Part shown: one piece after another, positions 17,301 through 26,280 of the stretch
How the letters are laid out: each line of letters starts with the position of its first letter
Numbering within the stretch: position 1 is the first letter of the stretch
Source: CBDBBY01 sp965205055
GTDB lineage: Bacteria > Pseudomonadota > Alphaproteobacteria > Rhodobacterales > Rhodobacteraceae
DNA: 64,000 nt
Assembly: GCA_965205055.1 (NCBI GenBank)
Contig: OZ242030.1
Span: 3,844,001 to 3,908,000 of the forward strand
Direction: 5' to 3'
The notes under the pieces: model-generated
Databases searched by the model: none
What the model was told of the DNA's origin: nothing
Seen by the model: the letters and a program-made list of their open reading frames with translations, nothing else
Translations under genes and position numbers: made by a program

Positions 17301-19631
17301 CGGCAATTCCTCGGCGAGCGACCAAACCAGATCACCGAGACGATTTGACCAGCCGGGTCCGAACCCAGCTGCACCAATAGCATACCAACCACCGTGGCAG
17401 GCGACAGGGATCCTTTTGATCAACTTCAACTGAATTTCACTCAGATTCTCTCCGAGTAGCTGGATTGTCCACGCCAATAATTCGGAACACAAGTTCGCCT
17501 TCCCGCTACCGTGAGATATAGGAAGTTCAGGCAATGCGGGAATAACTACGTCACGCAGAATTTCTTCCCGCGTGAATGCTCGGACAAAACGACGTTCGAG
17601 GAATTTCCTTACCTCAGTCTTTTCTTGCCCTTCTTGAGTTCGAATGCTAGAATGAAGGAAAGCAACATGTTTCACTAAGCAATCCGGGACTTTTTTTGCA
17701 AAACCTTCTGCGTCGTCGATACCGCGAGTCGGCCTAAAGAATATCTTTATTTTGCCGGCGGCACGAATGAGACGTCCGTCCTGATCAGGGAGGAATCTAG
17801 CTGAAGCAAGGGAATTAAGAAAACCCGTTCTCGGTTCGATTCGCAAGCTTATCGGCGGCAAGTCAATAACGCCATTCAGAAATGTGTCCCACGAGATTTT
17901 GATCTCGTTGTGTCTGACGCGATTGGCAATCCGCTCGATTGTTTGAACCCATTCGTCATCTGTTGGATCCGGTGAACCCCCGAGCTGTTTAAGTAAATAT
18001 TCTACGGTTTCTCGTCGTCCTTCGAGTACGGACGAAACGACTGCGAATCCGGCATGTTTTCGCCAGTGTTTTGAACCTAATGCGTTTTCTTTAATGTTTT
18101 TAGGCATCAGTCTCGCCTTGGGCGGTGCATACCAGCCGTCATCGCAAAAAATCAAATCCCGATTTTCAAGCGCACAATCCCGTTCAATCGCCCGCATTTT
18201 TAAGCATTCCGTAATGCTCCGATCTAAGTCGCCTATTTTCGACGACGACAGTATGTCGATCACGGCCTTTGCTTGCCAGTCATTCGGTTGCTCTCCAGAG
18301 ACTAAGTCAGTGACGACGTCAAGGCACAGATCCAAAACACTATCCAAGAGGAATTTATTGAACTCGTTTTTAAAATAGATCTGTCTGCGATCCAACGAGC
18401 CGAAGAAGGGTGCATTGATATGCGTACCCGTCCATGTCTTCATTTCCGTAGGAAGGAAGATTACGAAGAATCCATTTCTGGGTGTTTCAGTGTTTTCTAC
18501 AGCAATACCCAGTTCAATCGTCCGAACTTCTGGCCATCGGTTCGGTAGATGTTCAACCAAATCGCGAATTTTTTCTGCTTGAAGCGGATCGTCGTCTCCC
18601 CCGACGTCGCGCCTCCACACGTGAAATTGACGGGTCAAAGCTTCCTCTGCTTCCGAGCCAGAGCTTTCAACCAAAAGTTGCTCGTGGCGGGTTCGCTTGT
18701 GATCGGTGATCAATTCTTCTGCATCGACATTCCGTTCCAAGATTCGCTGCATGCCGTCGATTTCGACGACAAGGATTTTAATGTGGTGCAAGAAGATCAT
18801 CGATTGGGCATTCAGTTCTTCGAGCTGGGCACTTATGGACTTGATTGCACTTTCGGAGGAGGTAGTCATTCCACCATCAAGGGGAAGCCAAAGTACGGTC
18901 GCAAACCCCTCGTCCAGCAGTTCTTCGACTTCGGGTCGAACTTCCTCGACTGGAAGCGGAAACTGATAAGGCGACAAATATTTCTCGACCTCATCGGCGA
19001 CGTCGAATTCTTGGCTGGTCGCTCGTTGACGATACTGATCGAATTGACCTTCCAACCAGTCGACGAGTGGACGTCCTGGATCAAACGGCGATCGAATGTC
19101 GATCTCGCGTCCCGCAAGCTTGCGCGCTGCCGCGGCCACCCTATCCAATACAGAAGGATCGAAGCAGAAGGCGAACGAAGGAGCGTTTGAATTGGGTGGG
19201 GAGGACCAGATTTCCGGGCAAGATGATGCCTCGAAAACGCTTCTGAAGCCCAACCCCTTGTTGCCGACGCTCTCGTTGGGATCCTTGGGGCTTTGGCCAA
19301 GCTGGCACAGTCCCTTGAAATCCCTCTTGCGAAATGATTGGCCGCTATTCCCGACTAAGAGGACTGGGTCGGGCGAAGTTGTGAGCACAAATTTGATAAC
19401 TCGTGGATCATCAGAACTGGCAGAGTGCAGGGCATCATGTGCATTCTGAAGTAGTTCCAGTATGCATCGCCCCCGGTACGCCTGCGCGACCTGACTATCC
19501 AGACTGGCTACGGTTCGGTAGTTCCTCGTCCCGTTCTTGAGTTCATCAAAAAAAGTTTGTAATTGGTTGCAGGAATGATCTTTGATGATCGTGTTTCCGG
19601 ATGTTCTCGAGGTTGAAAGGTAGGTGGTCAT
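14307..19631 (-). CDS. Giant sacsin/Hsp90-type ATPase with C-terminal DUF3883 (NO VEIN-like) domain, truncated by an in-frame stop
   Basis: This 1774-residue protein has a GHKL ATPase domain at the N-terminus of the sacsin/Hsp90 kind: N-box CILELLQNAHDAL near 56-68, VGNSGQSF near 92-99 and VGNKGLGFRSVFE near 120-132. A very long middle region without recognised domains follows. The last 90 residues are a DUF3883 domain, regarded as PD-(D/E)xK nuclease-like, with SLGFDFRFS and WYIEVKS supplying the Asp and Glu-x-Lys. The frame stops after EINAATRLSAEV, but 48 further conserved codons follow the TAA in the same frame. Large Hsp90-like proteins with DUF3883 occur in defence islands. The ATG follows GGTAAGA. 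The nuclease core residues lie before the stop, so partial activity is conceivable. Confidence 0.88.
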   Translation of the reverse strand: MTTYLSTSRTSGNTIIKDHSCNQLQTFFDELKNGTRNYRTVASLDSQVAQAYRGRCILELLQNAHDALHSASSDDPRVIKFVLTTSPDPVLLVGNSGQSFRKRDFKGLCQLGQSPKDPNESVGNKGLGFRSVFEASSCPEIWSSPPNSNAPSFAFCFDPSVLDRVAAAARKLAGREIDIRSPFDPGRPLVDWLEGQFDQYRQRATSQEFDVADEVEKYLSPYQFPLPVEEVRPEVEELLDEGFATVLWLPLDGGMTTSSESAIKSISAQLEELNAQSMIFLHHIKILVVEIDGMQRILERNVDAEELITDHKRTRHEQLLVESSGSEAEEALTRQFHVWRRDVGGDDDPLQAEKIRDLVEHLPNRWPEVRTIELGIAVENTETPRNGFFVIFLPTEMKTWTGTHINAPFFGSLDRRQIYFKNEFNKFLLDSVLDLCLDVVTDLVSGEQPNDWQAKAVIDILSSSKIGDLDRSITECLKMRAIERDCALENRDLIFCDDGWYAPPKARLMPKNIKENALGSKHWRKHAGFAVVSSVLEGRRETVEYLLKQLGGSPDPTDDEWVQTIERIANRVRHNEIKISWDTFLNGVIDLPPISLRIEPRTGFLNSLASARFLPDQDGRLIRAAGKIKIFFRPTRGIDDAEGFAKKVPDCLVKHVAFLHSSIRTQEGQEKTEVRKFLERRFVRAFTREEILRDVVIPALPELPISHGSGKANLCSELLAWTIQLLGENLSEIQLKLIKRIPVACHGGWYAIGAAGFGPGWSNRLGDLVWSLAEELPEPASNQLRETLLLRPDDIRWCTAVDVKSWNKLFAFSEMTGRLRPRKAENLRFKLQGHSYELPPDGPADTPKDAWDDWRAAATREVKALFLGNDEYVLSDVHILPELHQHENLSAKGRKVLSQLLLASLAHWPDGWQNTTIKIPQIEYWTETITSPLKHLLSTIPWLYEGSDTELKLSRRWLVPTPYLRGPKGSFKHLAPLSMDLARKVESDLGLYKVLKNLGLKAYPEEDEKIGPELLDALATAWVNGSVPLERFDVFVGQIRYAWGHFDQDRSLPEKFIVRAGPRKFSVRKRSSLADVFLPDNSNRSKSLKDHRKFLLEMRAPDADRLAETLLAATDIKQASSLEERHFVDGALWRDAEKQFPSLKNSKFKWLPVPLLAVAAHGGNNPSGPETMRWRDAVERLRRTRLLDCKEIEVQLVDGDEVLAESRPYALWLSDDVLAIRCDINTSYEKLAPAAEMLLERRDLLKDLLLVLGELRELENPTNEQIETALEIIRIEPEELSVILANWSENTILLANRIRPVLVLLGILHNGFERAAAKLETLTEWLDANVQQWLASEMLEAARQSHDDHEMGLRAWRALGDIAELPAWNVVLSELGQPYVAVENEAADQQAAAHLNEIRPLLLAFARYVAVEVRRPELFRELDTFSQNFQVCNGWRQQWWEVPFSAVIDAMRVGYSKILNENRYLDLLEGIESANDLRAAFQKLEIPIDPDPYEIARQNRYRFERILYGVYDLYRAWMTQEGSEPVAPNPPELPDKTDPEAYLSQWSESQTIEKSIQLIGNKAFTSACDGCLSLDEIHYRLQLDANVVETNRRERQEHKREKERHDRTVDIAGMAIEKGSTNYSQLWEHLEKLPIPLGPDVSKDEFTHLRKFTSPSRSNEIQRSRINTNLQIQFSEHPELIGIVGEMHAYNFLRKKFGHDVVTQAAWVSANRKKAFPLVEGEPDETSDSLGFDFRFSRDGEHWYIEVKSTVGDDPQFELGISEINAATRLSAEV

Positions 19632-19916
19632 TCTTACCTATAAATTTTGGGTTCCGGCATTTGCGGCCAAACCATGCTTGCTGGTGACAAGCCTCTACCC
19701 CGCGCAGCTTCAAGGATAGTACTCAGTCTTTGTCGCTTACAGTGTTTGGAATCCGCATACATTTATCCTAGCCTCCTTGTTGTCTTGCTTCATGAAAACA
19801 GTCAAGATGCCCCAGTACCGCTTAGAGCGCCGGGAGGCGTAGATGGATCAAATTAGCTGTCCGGCGGTCCGATGCGGGACCGAGTTCGGAGAGGCCCTTG
19901 GAGCAAGGAGAATGAA
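19632..19916. other. Divergent intergenic region
   Basis: This region lies between the leftward giant ATPase gene and the rightward AT-rich gene. A TATAGG-like box lies close to the start of the ATPase gene. At the right end AAGGAG precedes ATG 19917. No other feature is seen. Confidence 0.35.
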
Positions 19917-20324
19917 ATGATTAAAGCTGCATTATTGCGTTTGTATAGTATATGTGATGTATTGCTAAACCATGAACGCATAGTAATCCAGGATGAAACA
20001 ACTGAGGAAGACATTAAAGTAAAACGGAAAATTTATAACGTTTATCAACACGATCATGATATGATACATCATGATTTGAAGTCCTCGATAGCTTCAATAA
20101 TTTGGAAGCAAGATAACCCTTTTTCGGAATGCTATACCTATGGAAAATTATCATGGTTTTTGAAGCTTCGTATCAAATTTGCGTGGGAGCTTAGTTATAA
20201 TTTTAGCAAAGTTAAATTGAATTTCAACGGAGAATGCATGAGGCTTGAAGCGAAATTTTCACCGTTAGAGATGGGCTTTTCTGGTAACTTGTCAGCAGGC
20301 AAAAAAGAAGGAGATAATAGCTGA
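19917..20324 (+). CDS. AT-rich hypothetical protein
   Basis: The 135-residue protein starts at ATG 19917 with AAGGAG placed correctly. The longer frame from 19872 lacks a site and would add 15 Arg-rich residues. The protein is basic and rich in Lys, Ile, Tyr and His, with a central KLSWFLKLRIKFAWEL segment and a glycine/lysine-rich end. No membrane helix or known motif is evident. Its base composition is clearly more AT-rich than the flanking genes, which suggests recent transfer. The gene is solitary. I do not recognise the family. Confidence 0.6.
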   Translation: MIKAALLRLYSICDVLLNHERIVIQDETTEEDIKVKRKIYNVYQHDHDMIHHDLKSSIASIIWKQDNPFSECYTYGKLSWFLKLRIKFAWELSYNFSKVKLNFNGECMRLEAKFSPLEMGFSGNLSAGKKEGDNS

Positions 20325-20682
20325 TTTGAAAAAATAATATTCAACCAATTGCAGGGGCATAGATCATGTACTTTTATACACGATCTTCATACATGGAGAT
20401 GATGAAATTAGTGAGCACGATTCATTCCTAAGACTCATGCTGTGCGGCCCAAGGCCGCTCAGTCCGATCTTTAATTATTTTTCTGCCTTCAAATTGTTTT
20501 CGTACCATCGACGCAAAAAAGCTATGGTTTGGCTATCGTACCTAATCACAGTTTTGACAATTCGAATCCTTGTGGACAAAAAGGGGCGTTTCCGACCACC
20601 AGTGTTTCCTCGAATCTAGAATCTAACAGTACGACCGAATTGCCTCAGCCTCACAAATCCTATTCAATCACTTCGAACAGCG
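20325..20682. other. Region without a gene; one hairpin
   Basis: A 6-bp stem with a 3-base loop (GCGGCC-CAA-GGCCGC, 20444-20458) is followed after some bases by ATTATTTTT and may be a weak terminator. From about 20640 the sequence is a diverged copy of the flank of the intact nitroreductase gene (compare 28950-28990). Confidence 0.35.
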
Positions 20683-21212
20683 TCATTCGATCCGGTACGC
20701 ATCGCCGAATGCCAATCGCGGCTTAAGCTTAAGATTGTCGCGGATGTTGTAGCCAAGCTTCATCAGGAAATTCGATTTCCATGAAGTTCCGCTGAAGAAC
20801 ATTTCATCGATTTTCACTTGATTGAAACCGGACATCAATCCGTAGTCCAAGCCGAATGCCCGAGTGGCCAGAGTGAAGTATCGTGCCTGAAGCGACGCGT
20901 TGCGCGACGCCATCGTTTCTAACACCGCTTCGAGCAGCGATGCCATGTGTACCGGATCGTCCGTCGCAGGCTGCGTTTGTTCGACATTTCTGGGAAAAGA
21001 CGCTTACCCGACTTTGCTTTTGGTCTCTGGGACCGAGCGAATGCGATACTTATGGGGCCAAGTTGAATGAGATCCGGCCGTACTTCGCAAGATCGTAAAT
21101 TCGCATCGGCAATTCGTCTTCGACTTCGTGATTTTGGAAAGTCTCTGACGTTCGTGCTCGCAAGAGGAATGCGTCCAACAAGGCCGTTCCGTTGTCGCTT
21201 AAATCTCCGTCT
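20683..21212 (-). pseudogene. Frameshifted nitroreductase, degraded duplicate of the gene at 28990-29580
   Basis: The 3' part (20683-20946) reads in one frame as MSGFNQVKIDEMFFSGTSW and ends LAFGDAYRIE, close to the C-terminus of the intact nitroreductase encoded at 28990-29580. The 5' part continues in other frames: LLDAFLLRARTSETF near 21180, then MRIYDLAKYG and SFNLAP, with shifts between. Compared with the intact gene, a central block of about 40 codons is missing. Even the ribosome-site region (GAGGAGACGGAGATTT) is conserved. It is a duplicated gene in decay. Confidence 0.8.
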
Positions 21213-21546
21213 CCTCAATCCGTGGCTCTGGTTATTAGTGCCTTGGCAATGGGGATTTCGTGAGCGCAATATTGCGAAATGCGATGGCATTCCGGTCGAT
21301 GGATCCGAGACATCGGCAATGCTGCCAAATCCCACAAAACGCCGTCAAATTACGGCTCGGAATACAAGGCACCCGGCCCGATGGTCGTGGAACTCGCCGC
21401 GAAGGTGTGCATGAAGTAGAAGTTGGCCCGGTGCGGTCTGCGGCTAACCGACCCGTCGGAAAGGATTCGGAGCCTGCCGAGCGTTCAGGGCATTCTTTCG
21501 CGATTTCGGGAAGGAACGAATACAGTTAGGTGGGCCACCGACCATT
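21213..21546. other. Region without a recognised gene
   Basis: This spacer lies downstream of the PanB-like gene and upstream of the broken nitroreductase. A plus-strand stretch near 21330-21410 (KTPSNYGSEYKAPGPMVVELA) is open but unrecognised and has no start signal. Confidence 0.3.
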
Positions 21547-22332
21547 TCATCTCAAGTCGCGGAGAAGCGCCTCGAGCACTTCAGGGTCAGCGCTGAGCTC
21601 GTTTTCCGCCCTCGGGAAGCTGCCGTCCTTGACCTCCTGCACGAACGATCTGAAGGCGTCCACTCGCATGCGTTGCAGTCTGTCCTCTTCCTCTGCGAGG
21701 TTTGCATACTTCTTGGCGTGCCGGGGAATCCGTTCCCGGTTCGTGCCCAGCACGTCGCAGCTGAACAGATATTGCGTGTCGCACACCGAGCCGCATCCCA
21801 TGCCTTCGGTAATCAGGCTTGAATTCCTGGTGATGAAATCCGCCACCGGAACCGGCACGAGCTCCATTTCAACAAGGCACGCGCCCGCGTTCTCAAGATC
21901 CTTGATCTTCCTCCAAATCGCGAGCGCCTCATCGGTGGTCCTGCCGACCGCCCGGACCCCGGTCCAAGTGTTCCATCTCGGGACGTATCCTACATGCCCG
22001 CAGACAGGTATCCCCTCGGCGGCCATTGCCTCCACGATCCGAAGCGATCCCGCGAAATAAATAGCATCGACCCCGCGCTCCATTGCGGCAAATCCGTCGC
22101 GAATCGCGATTTCCTCGGACGCGATTTGCCCTTGCGGATACCCGGCTTGAATGAAGACGCCCGGTGCTGCTGCGCGCACTGCTTCGAACCGCTCGTCGAC
22201 TTCGAAGGTGAACATCTCGATCCCGGCCTCCGCAGCTGCTGCGGCCTCGTCCGCGGTCTCGACGTGCATGGTGCAGATCTGGCGCACGCCCTTGAGGGCC
22301 CGCATATCCGCTATGGTCGGAGGACAGTTCAT
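21547..22332 (-). CDS. PanB-family (ketopantoate hydroxymethyltransferase-like) enzyme
   Basis: The 261-residue protein is about the length of PanB (roughly 264 residues). It matches the family fold markers: a VETADEAAAAAEAGIEM opening, PVCGHVGYVP near 117-126, EMELVPVPVADFIT near 165-178, and EGMGCGSVCDTQYL near 186-199 followed by DVLG. PanB adds a hydroxymethyl group from methylene-tetrahydrofolate to 2-oxoisovalerate. This copy is the last gene of a sugar-type ABC transporter operon, 9 nt after a fatty-acid-hydroxylase-like gene. That is unlike biosynthetic panB, which usually sits with panC. It may act on another 2-oxo acid in catabolism; that is inference. Confidence 0.8.
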   Translation of the reverse strand: MNCPPTIADMRALKGVRQICTMHVETADEAAAAAEAGIEMFTFEVDERFEAVRAAAPGVFIQAGYPQGQIASEEIAIRDGFAAMERGVDAIYFAGSLRIVEAMAAEGIPVCGHVGYVPRWNTWTGVRAVGRTTDEALAIWRKIKDLENAGACLVEMELVPVPVADFITRNSSLITEGMGCGSVCDTQYLFSCDVLGTNRERIPRHAKKYANLAEEEDRLQRMRVDAFRSFVQEVKDGSFPRAENELSADPEVLEALLRDLR

Positions 22333-22341
22333 TGATTGCTC

Positions 22342-23370
22342 CTATGCCGAGGTGCCTTTAGCGCCCGCGCCTTTCCGCGCCAGCCGTTCACGCCGCTTTT
22401 TCAGGCGCGCCTCCATCTTCGCGTCGCCGTCGGGACTGCCGTCGTGCCACGTTCCGAACCAGCGGTCGAATGGTATGCCTCCATCGGCGTAATTCACTTC
22501 AAAGTATTTGTGATGGAGGTAGTGGGCATAGGCATGCGTATCCATCGCGCTCTTGTCTCCGGTTACGATCTTGTCAAACCCGATGTGCCCCACGAACGCT
22601 CCCGTGCCTGTGATCTGCAGGTTGTAAAGGACGAGAAGCGGGTGCGACGGCAGGACTAGGTGGATAAGCGCGTCCGACCAGTAAATCAGGTGCTCCACCG
22701 GATGCATGGACAGGGAGGACCACGGGCTTGGGTTGACCGAATTATGGTGAACCGAATGCACATATTTGTACAGGAAAGGGATATGGATTAGCCTGTGCGT
22801 GCAGAAGAAATGGAACTCGTGCCACATCGGAAGCGCAAGGCCGAACGCAATCAGCCAGACGGGGTTCTCAATGAAGGTCGCCCACGGGCCCCATCCGTTC
22901 GCGTAGCACCAGAGGATCACGACCTCGTACGCCGTCCAGATAGGCAGCCCCGTCCCGAACGTACGGATCGCGTTGTCGAAGTTCTGCGATTTGAACATGA
23001 ACACGCTTGAGGGCGTGTCCGCCGGGAATTTGCCGTTGTACTTGAACTGGTTGTTCTGTCTGCGCTTGATGTAGAGCCTCAGTTCGAGCAGTCCGTACAG
23101 AACGAACACCAGCGCCATGTTGCGGACGAGAAGAAACGCGATCCAGCCTGGGGCCAGCGTTTCCATCGTCTCTTTGGCCGGCGTCAGCCAGAACCAGAAC
23201 GCGGCCGCCAGTCCGAAGAACAGCGCGTTCCAAGGAACGAAGTAGCCCGGCAGCCAGGCAAGGATTTTCTTCAAGTTTGGCGGCAGTTCGAACAGCGGTC
23301 CGGTGGTCAGCTTCTTTGAAGGCCTCCAGTTGCCCCGCTTGTCGCGGGTTCCGAATTGCAGGTCGTCCAT
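22342..23370 (-). CDS. Fatty acid hydroxylase/sterol desaturase family membrane enzyme
   Basis: The 342-residue integral membrane di-iron oxygenase shows the histidine boxes of the family: HEFHFFCTHRLIH near 188-200, HSVHHN near 207-212, HPVEH near 225, and HYLHHKYFEVNYAD near 281-294. Four or more hydrophobic helices precede and separate them (for example near residues 36-60, 72-92 and 140-165). Family members use O2 to hydroxylate or desaturate lipids or small hydrophobic substrates. It is cotranscribed, with 9-nt gaps, between the transporter ATPase and the PanB-like gene, which points to modification of an imported compound or of a membrane lipid needed with it. The substrate is unknown. 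Confidence 0.87.
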   Translation of the reverse strand: MDDLQFGTRDKRGNWRPSKKLTTGPLFELPPNLKKILAWLPGYFVPWNALFFGLAAAFWFWLTPAKETMETLAPGWIAFLLVRNMALVFVLYGLLELRLYIKRRQNNQFKYNGKFPADTPSSVFMFKSQNFDNAIRTFGTGLPIWTAYEVVILWCYANGWGPWATFIENPVWLIAFGLALPMWHEFHFFCTHRLIHIPFLYKYVHSVHHNSVNPSPWSSLSMHPVEHLIYWSDALIHLVLPSHPLLVLYNLQITGTGAFVGHIGFDKIVTGDKSAMDTHAYAHYLHHKYFEVNYADGGIPFDRWFGTWHDGSPDGDAKMEARLKKRRERLARKGAGAKGTSA

Positions 23371-23379
23371 AGCGGTCTC

Positions 23380-24270
23380 CTAACCGGATTTGACTGCGCG
23401 GCCGGCCATCGGGGATTCTTCACCGCGCGCGTCGGCTGTCGGGTCGCTCGGAGCGGCGCTTCCGCCCATTGAGGCGATCTCCGCCTCTAGACTCGCCGTC
23501 TCGGCACCCCCGGCCATCAGCCTCCTGATGTCCTCGCGGTCGAGTTCATGCTTGGTTCCGCTGCCGATAACTTCGCCAAGCGAAAGGAACGTATAGCGGT
23601 CGGATATCAGCCGCGCGTGGAGGATGTTGTGGGTGATGAATACGATGGCGATGTCTCCGAGCGCCCGAGCGCCCATGATTGTCTTCAGCACTTCCATTTG
23701 CTGCTTCTGTCCCAGCGCGGATGTCGGCTCGTCGAGAATCAGGACACGGGCGCCGAAGTAGATTGCCCGCGCGATCGCGAGCGTTTGGCGCTGTCCGCCG
23801 GACATGGTCCCGACCGGCTGCCGCGGATCCGAAATCTCGATGCCGATCTTCCTCATTTCCGCCGAAGCGATCCTGTCCATCTCGCGGTCGTCCAATATGC
23901 CCAAGGACTTGGGACCCTTCACGAGCTCCCGCCCCATGAAAAAGTTCCGCGACACCGACATCAGCGGTGCGAGAGCAAGATCTTGGTAGACGGTTCCGAT
24001 GCCTACTGCGCTCGCGGCCCGGGGCGACCGGAAGCTGACGGGCGTCCCGTTCACTTGGATCGTTCCCGACGACTGCGGATAAACTCCCGACAAAATCTTG
24101 ATCAGCGTGGATTTTCCGGCGCCGTTGTCGCCGAGCAGCGCGTGGACTTCCCCGGGGTAGGCGCGCATGTCCACGCCTTTCAACGCTTCGAACGCGCCGA
24201 AGCGTTTCACAATGCCTCGGACTTCCACGATCGGCTCCATCGCTGCGGATTCCTGTTCCCGGGCGGTCAT
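23380..24270 (-). CDS. Sugar-type ABC transporter ATP-binding protein
   Basis: The 296-residue single-domain ATPase is of the ribose/fructose type, shorter than the two-domain RbsA. Walker A is LLGDNGAGKST near 46-56, the Q-loop is VYQDLAL near 100, the signature MSGGQRQTLAIAR lies near 154-166, Walker B is VLILDEPTSALG near 175-186, and the switch is FITHN near 210. The frame is open further upstream, but ATG 24270 overlaps the permease stop by 4 bp (ATGA) and matches family N-termini, so I use that start. It energises import with the two permeases and the binding protein of the same operon. Confidence 0.92.
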   Translation of the reverse strand: MTAREQESAAMEPIVEVRGIVKRFGAFEALKGVDMRAYPGEVHALLGDNGAGKSTLIKILSGVYPQSSGTIQVNGTPVSFRSPRAASAVGIGTVYQDLALAPLMSVSRNFFMGRELVKGPKSLGILDDREMDRIASAEMRKIGIEISDPRQPVGTMSGGQRQTLAIARAIYFGARVLILDEPTSALGQKQQMEVLKTIMGARALGDIAIVFITHNILHARLISDRYTFLSLGEVIGSGTKHELDREDIRRLMAGGAETASLEAEIASMGGSAAPSDPTADARGEESPMAGRAVKSG

Positions 24271-25220
24271 CGCGACGTCGAGACTCCGGGGACGAAAATC
24301 CTGGCGGCCACGAGTCCGACCAGAATCACTCCGAGCACGATCTGATAGGCGAAGATGTTGACGCCTTGCAGAATCAGGCCGTGCTTCAGCGTCAGAAGCG
24401 TGGCCACCCCGAGCATGGCTCCCCACGCCGTGCCGGAGCCGCCAAGCAGCAAGCAGCCCCCGATCACGGTTGCTGCTATCGCCTCGAACTCCATTGCAGT
24501 TGCGGTGGTCGTCGAAACGGAATTCAGGTTGCATGCGGTGATTACGCCGGCCAGCCCCGCCAGGACCGCGCAGATCATGAAAGCGCGGGTCTTGATCCGC
24601 CCTGCCGGAACGCCGTTGGCCGTCGCGGCATCCACCGCCCCGCCGACCGCGTAGATGTGGCTGCCGAACCGGGTTCTCGCCATGACGACGCAGACCGCAG
24701 CCAGAATGACCGCAGCGATGGCTATCGAGTTGTGGAATCCGGCGGTTTTCCCGCCCAGCGCGACTAGCGTGGCGTTCGCTTGGATCGATTCGCTGATCGT
24801 GACCGGGAAGCCGTCGGTGACGTATTCCACAAGGCCGCGGTAGACGAACAGGAAGCCCAAAGTCACAAGCAGGGACGGAAGCTGCATGCGCCAAGTCAAG
24901 ACGCCGTTCAAGTATCCGATCAGGCCGCCGAGCAGCATCGACAGGACGAGCGCAGGCAGCGGACCGATGGATGCATTCAGCAGCAGAACGAAGATCATGC
25001 TCACGAAGGCGTAGACGGAGCCTACGGAAAGATCGAATTCGCCCGAAACGATGACCACCGCTTGGCCAACGGCCACGATGCCAAGCCAGGAAATGTCGCG
25101 CAGAAGGCTTGGAACGTTCCGGAACCAAGTTTCACCGATCATTGCGGAGAAGACCGCAAACAGCGCAAGCAGGCTGATTAGCGCGATCATCTCGTTCCGG
25201 ATTGGGAAAGAGCGGCCCAT
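24267..25220 (-). CDS. Sugar-type ABC transporter permease (second)
   Basis: The 317-residue RbsC-like permease (branched-chain/ribose permease family) has about eight or nine hydrophobic helices, the early segment SGEFDLSVGSVYAF near 60-73, and the family coupling region MEFEAIAATVIGGCLLLGG near 229-247. It starts 3 nt after the first permease gene and overlaps the ATPase gene by 4 bp. Two different permeases suggest a heterodimeric membrane channel. Confidence 0.92.
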   Translation of the reverse strand: MGRSFPIRNEMIALISLLALFAVFSAMIGETWFRNVPSLLRDISWLGIVAVGQAVVIVSGEFDLSVGSVYAFVSMIFVLLLNASIGPLPALVLSMLLGGLIGYLNGVLTWRMQLPSLLVTLGFLFVYRGLVEYVTDGFPVTISESIQANATLVALGGKTAGFHNSIAIAAVILAAVCVVMARTRFGSHIYAVGGAVDAATANGVPAGRIKTRAFMICAVLAGLAGVITACNLNSVSTTTATAMEFEAIAATVIGGCLLLGGSGTAWGAMLGVATLLTLKHGLILQGVNIFAYQIVLGVILVGLVAARIFVPGVSTSR

Positions 25221-25223
25221 GCC

Positions 25224-26225
25224 TCAACCTCCCCCCGACAGGCTTGGCGACGGCGCGAGCCGAGCTTTCGCGAGCCCGCTGTAAAGAACCCTCGATACGA
25301 CAAGGAAGCCGATAAGCATCGCTCCTACGAACGCGACGTACCAAGACGAAGGGGCGCCCATGAGCATGAGTCCGCCTTTCAGGCTTGACAGCGCGAAGAC
25401 GCCAAGCACGGGTCCCCATATTGATCCGCTGCCTCCCCGAAGGGTGCATCCGCCGATCACCGCTGCGGCGATGGCTTCAAGTTCAAGCCTTATGCCGGAG
25501 GTCGAATAGACCGAAGCCTGCTGAAGCAGGACGATGGTCCCGGACAAGCCCGCCAGCCCGGAGCAAATAACGAATGCCTTGATCTTGGTCGCGGCGGGCG
25601 AAATGCCGTTGGCGAGCGCAGCGGCGCTGTCGCCGCCGACGGAGAGCACGTGGCTGCCGAATCGGGTTTTGAAGAGCACGAACGAAAAAGCTGCCGCAAT
25701 CAGCAGGAGCGCGAAGAACGGGCTGCTTATCCCGAAGATCTTGTATTTCAGGAGCCCGATGATCGGGTCGCTGCGAAACTCTCTGGGGACGGTGAGGCTG
25801 AACCCCTTCGTCGCGATGTAGGCGCATCCTCTGAATATGAACATCGCGCCGAGCGTCACGATCATGGACGGGACGTTGAACTTGGTCGTGAACACGCCGT
25901 TCGCGAATCCGATGAGGCAGGCCGTTGCAATCGCGACGGCCGAAGAGGGCAGGACGCCCAGTCCCAGGAAATCCATCGCCCATACGGCAACGACTGCGGC
26001 AATCGCATAGACTGATCCGACCGACAGGTCGACTTCGCCGGACGACATCAGCATCGCTTGCCCGACTGCGATGATGCCGACCTGCGCGGTCACGCGGAGT
26101 ACGCTCGGAAGCGTGGATAGCCAAGCACCGTCCGTTCCGATCGTAAAGAACAGGATGATCGTGATCGTGCCTATGATCACCGCAGATTCCGGCCTGCCGT
26201 ACAAGAATGCCCGAAGTCCGGTCAT
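25224..26225 (-). CDS. Sugar-type ABC transporter permease (first)
   Basis: The 333-residue homologue of the adjacent permease has the same helices and motifs: SSGEVDLSVGSVYAI near 61-75 and LELEAIAAAVIGGCTLRGG near 238-256. It is separated from the binding-protein gene by 114 bases that contain a strong hairpin, which probably lowers permease expression relative to the binding protein. The start at ATG 26225 matches family length. Confidence 0.92.
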   Translation of the reverse strand: MTGLRAFLYGRPESAVIIGTITIILFFTIGTDGAWLSTLPSVLRVTAQVGIIAVGQAMLMSSGEVDLSVGSVYAIAAVVAVWAMDFLGLGVLPSSAVAIATACLIGFANGVFTTKFNVPSMIVTLGAMFIFRGCAYIATKGFSLTVPREFRSDPIIGLLKYKIFGISSPFFALLLIAAAFSFVLFKTRFGSHVLSVGGDSAAALANGISPAATKIKAFVICSGLAGLSGTIVLLQQASVYSTSGIRLELEAIAAAVIGGCTLRGGSGSIWGPVLGVFALSSLKGGLMLMGAPSSWYVAFVGAMLIGFLVVSRVLYSGLAKARLAPSPSLSGGG

Positions 26226-26280
26226 TGCGTCCGCCGTATTCGCAGACGACCCGTACTAGGCTGGCGGGTTGTTTCAAAAG

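Noticed and set aside
24271..25128. Upstream extension of the transporter ATPase frame to 582 codons
   Set aside because: It overlaps the permease gene in another frame and is Arg-rich; the ATPase start at 24270 overlaps the permease stop by 4 bp as expected.
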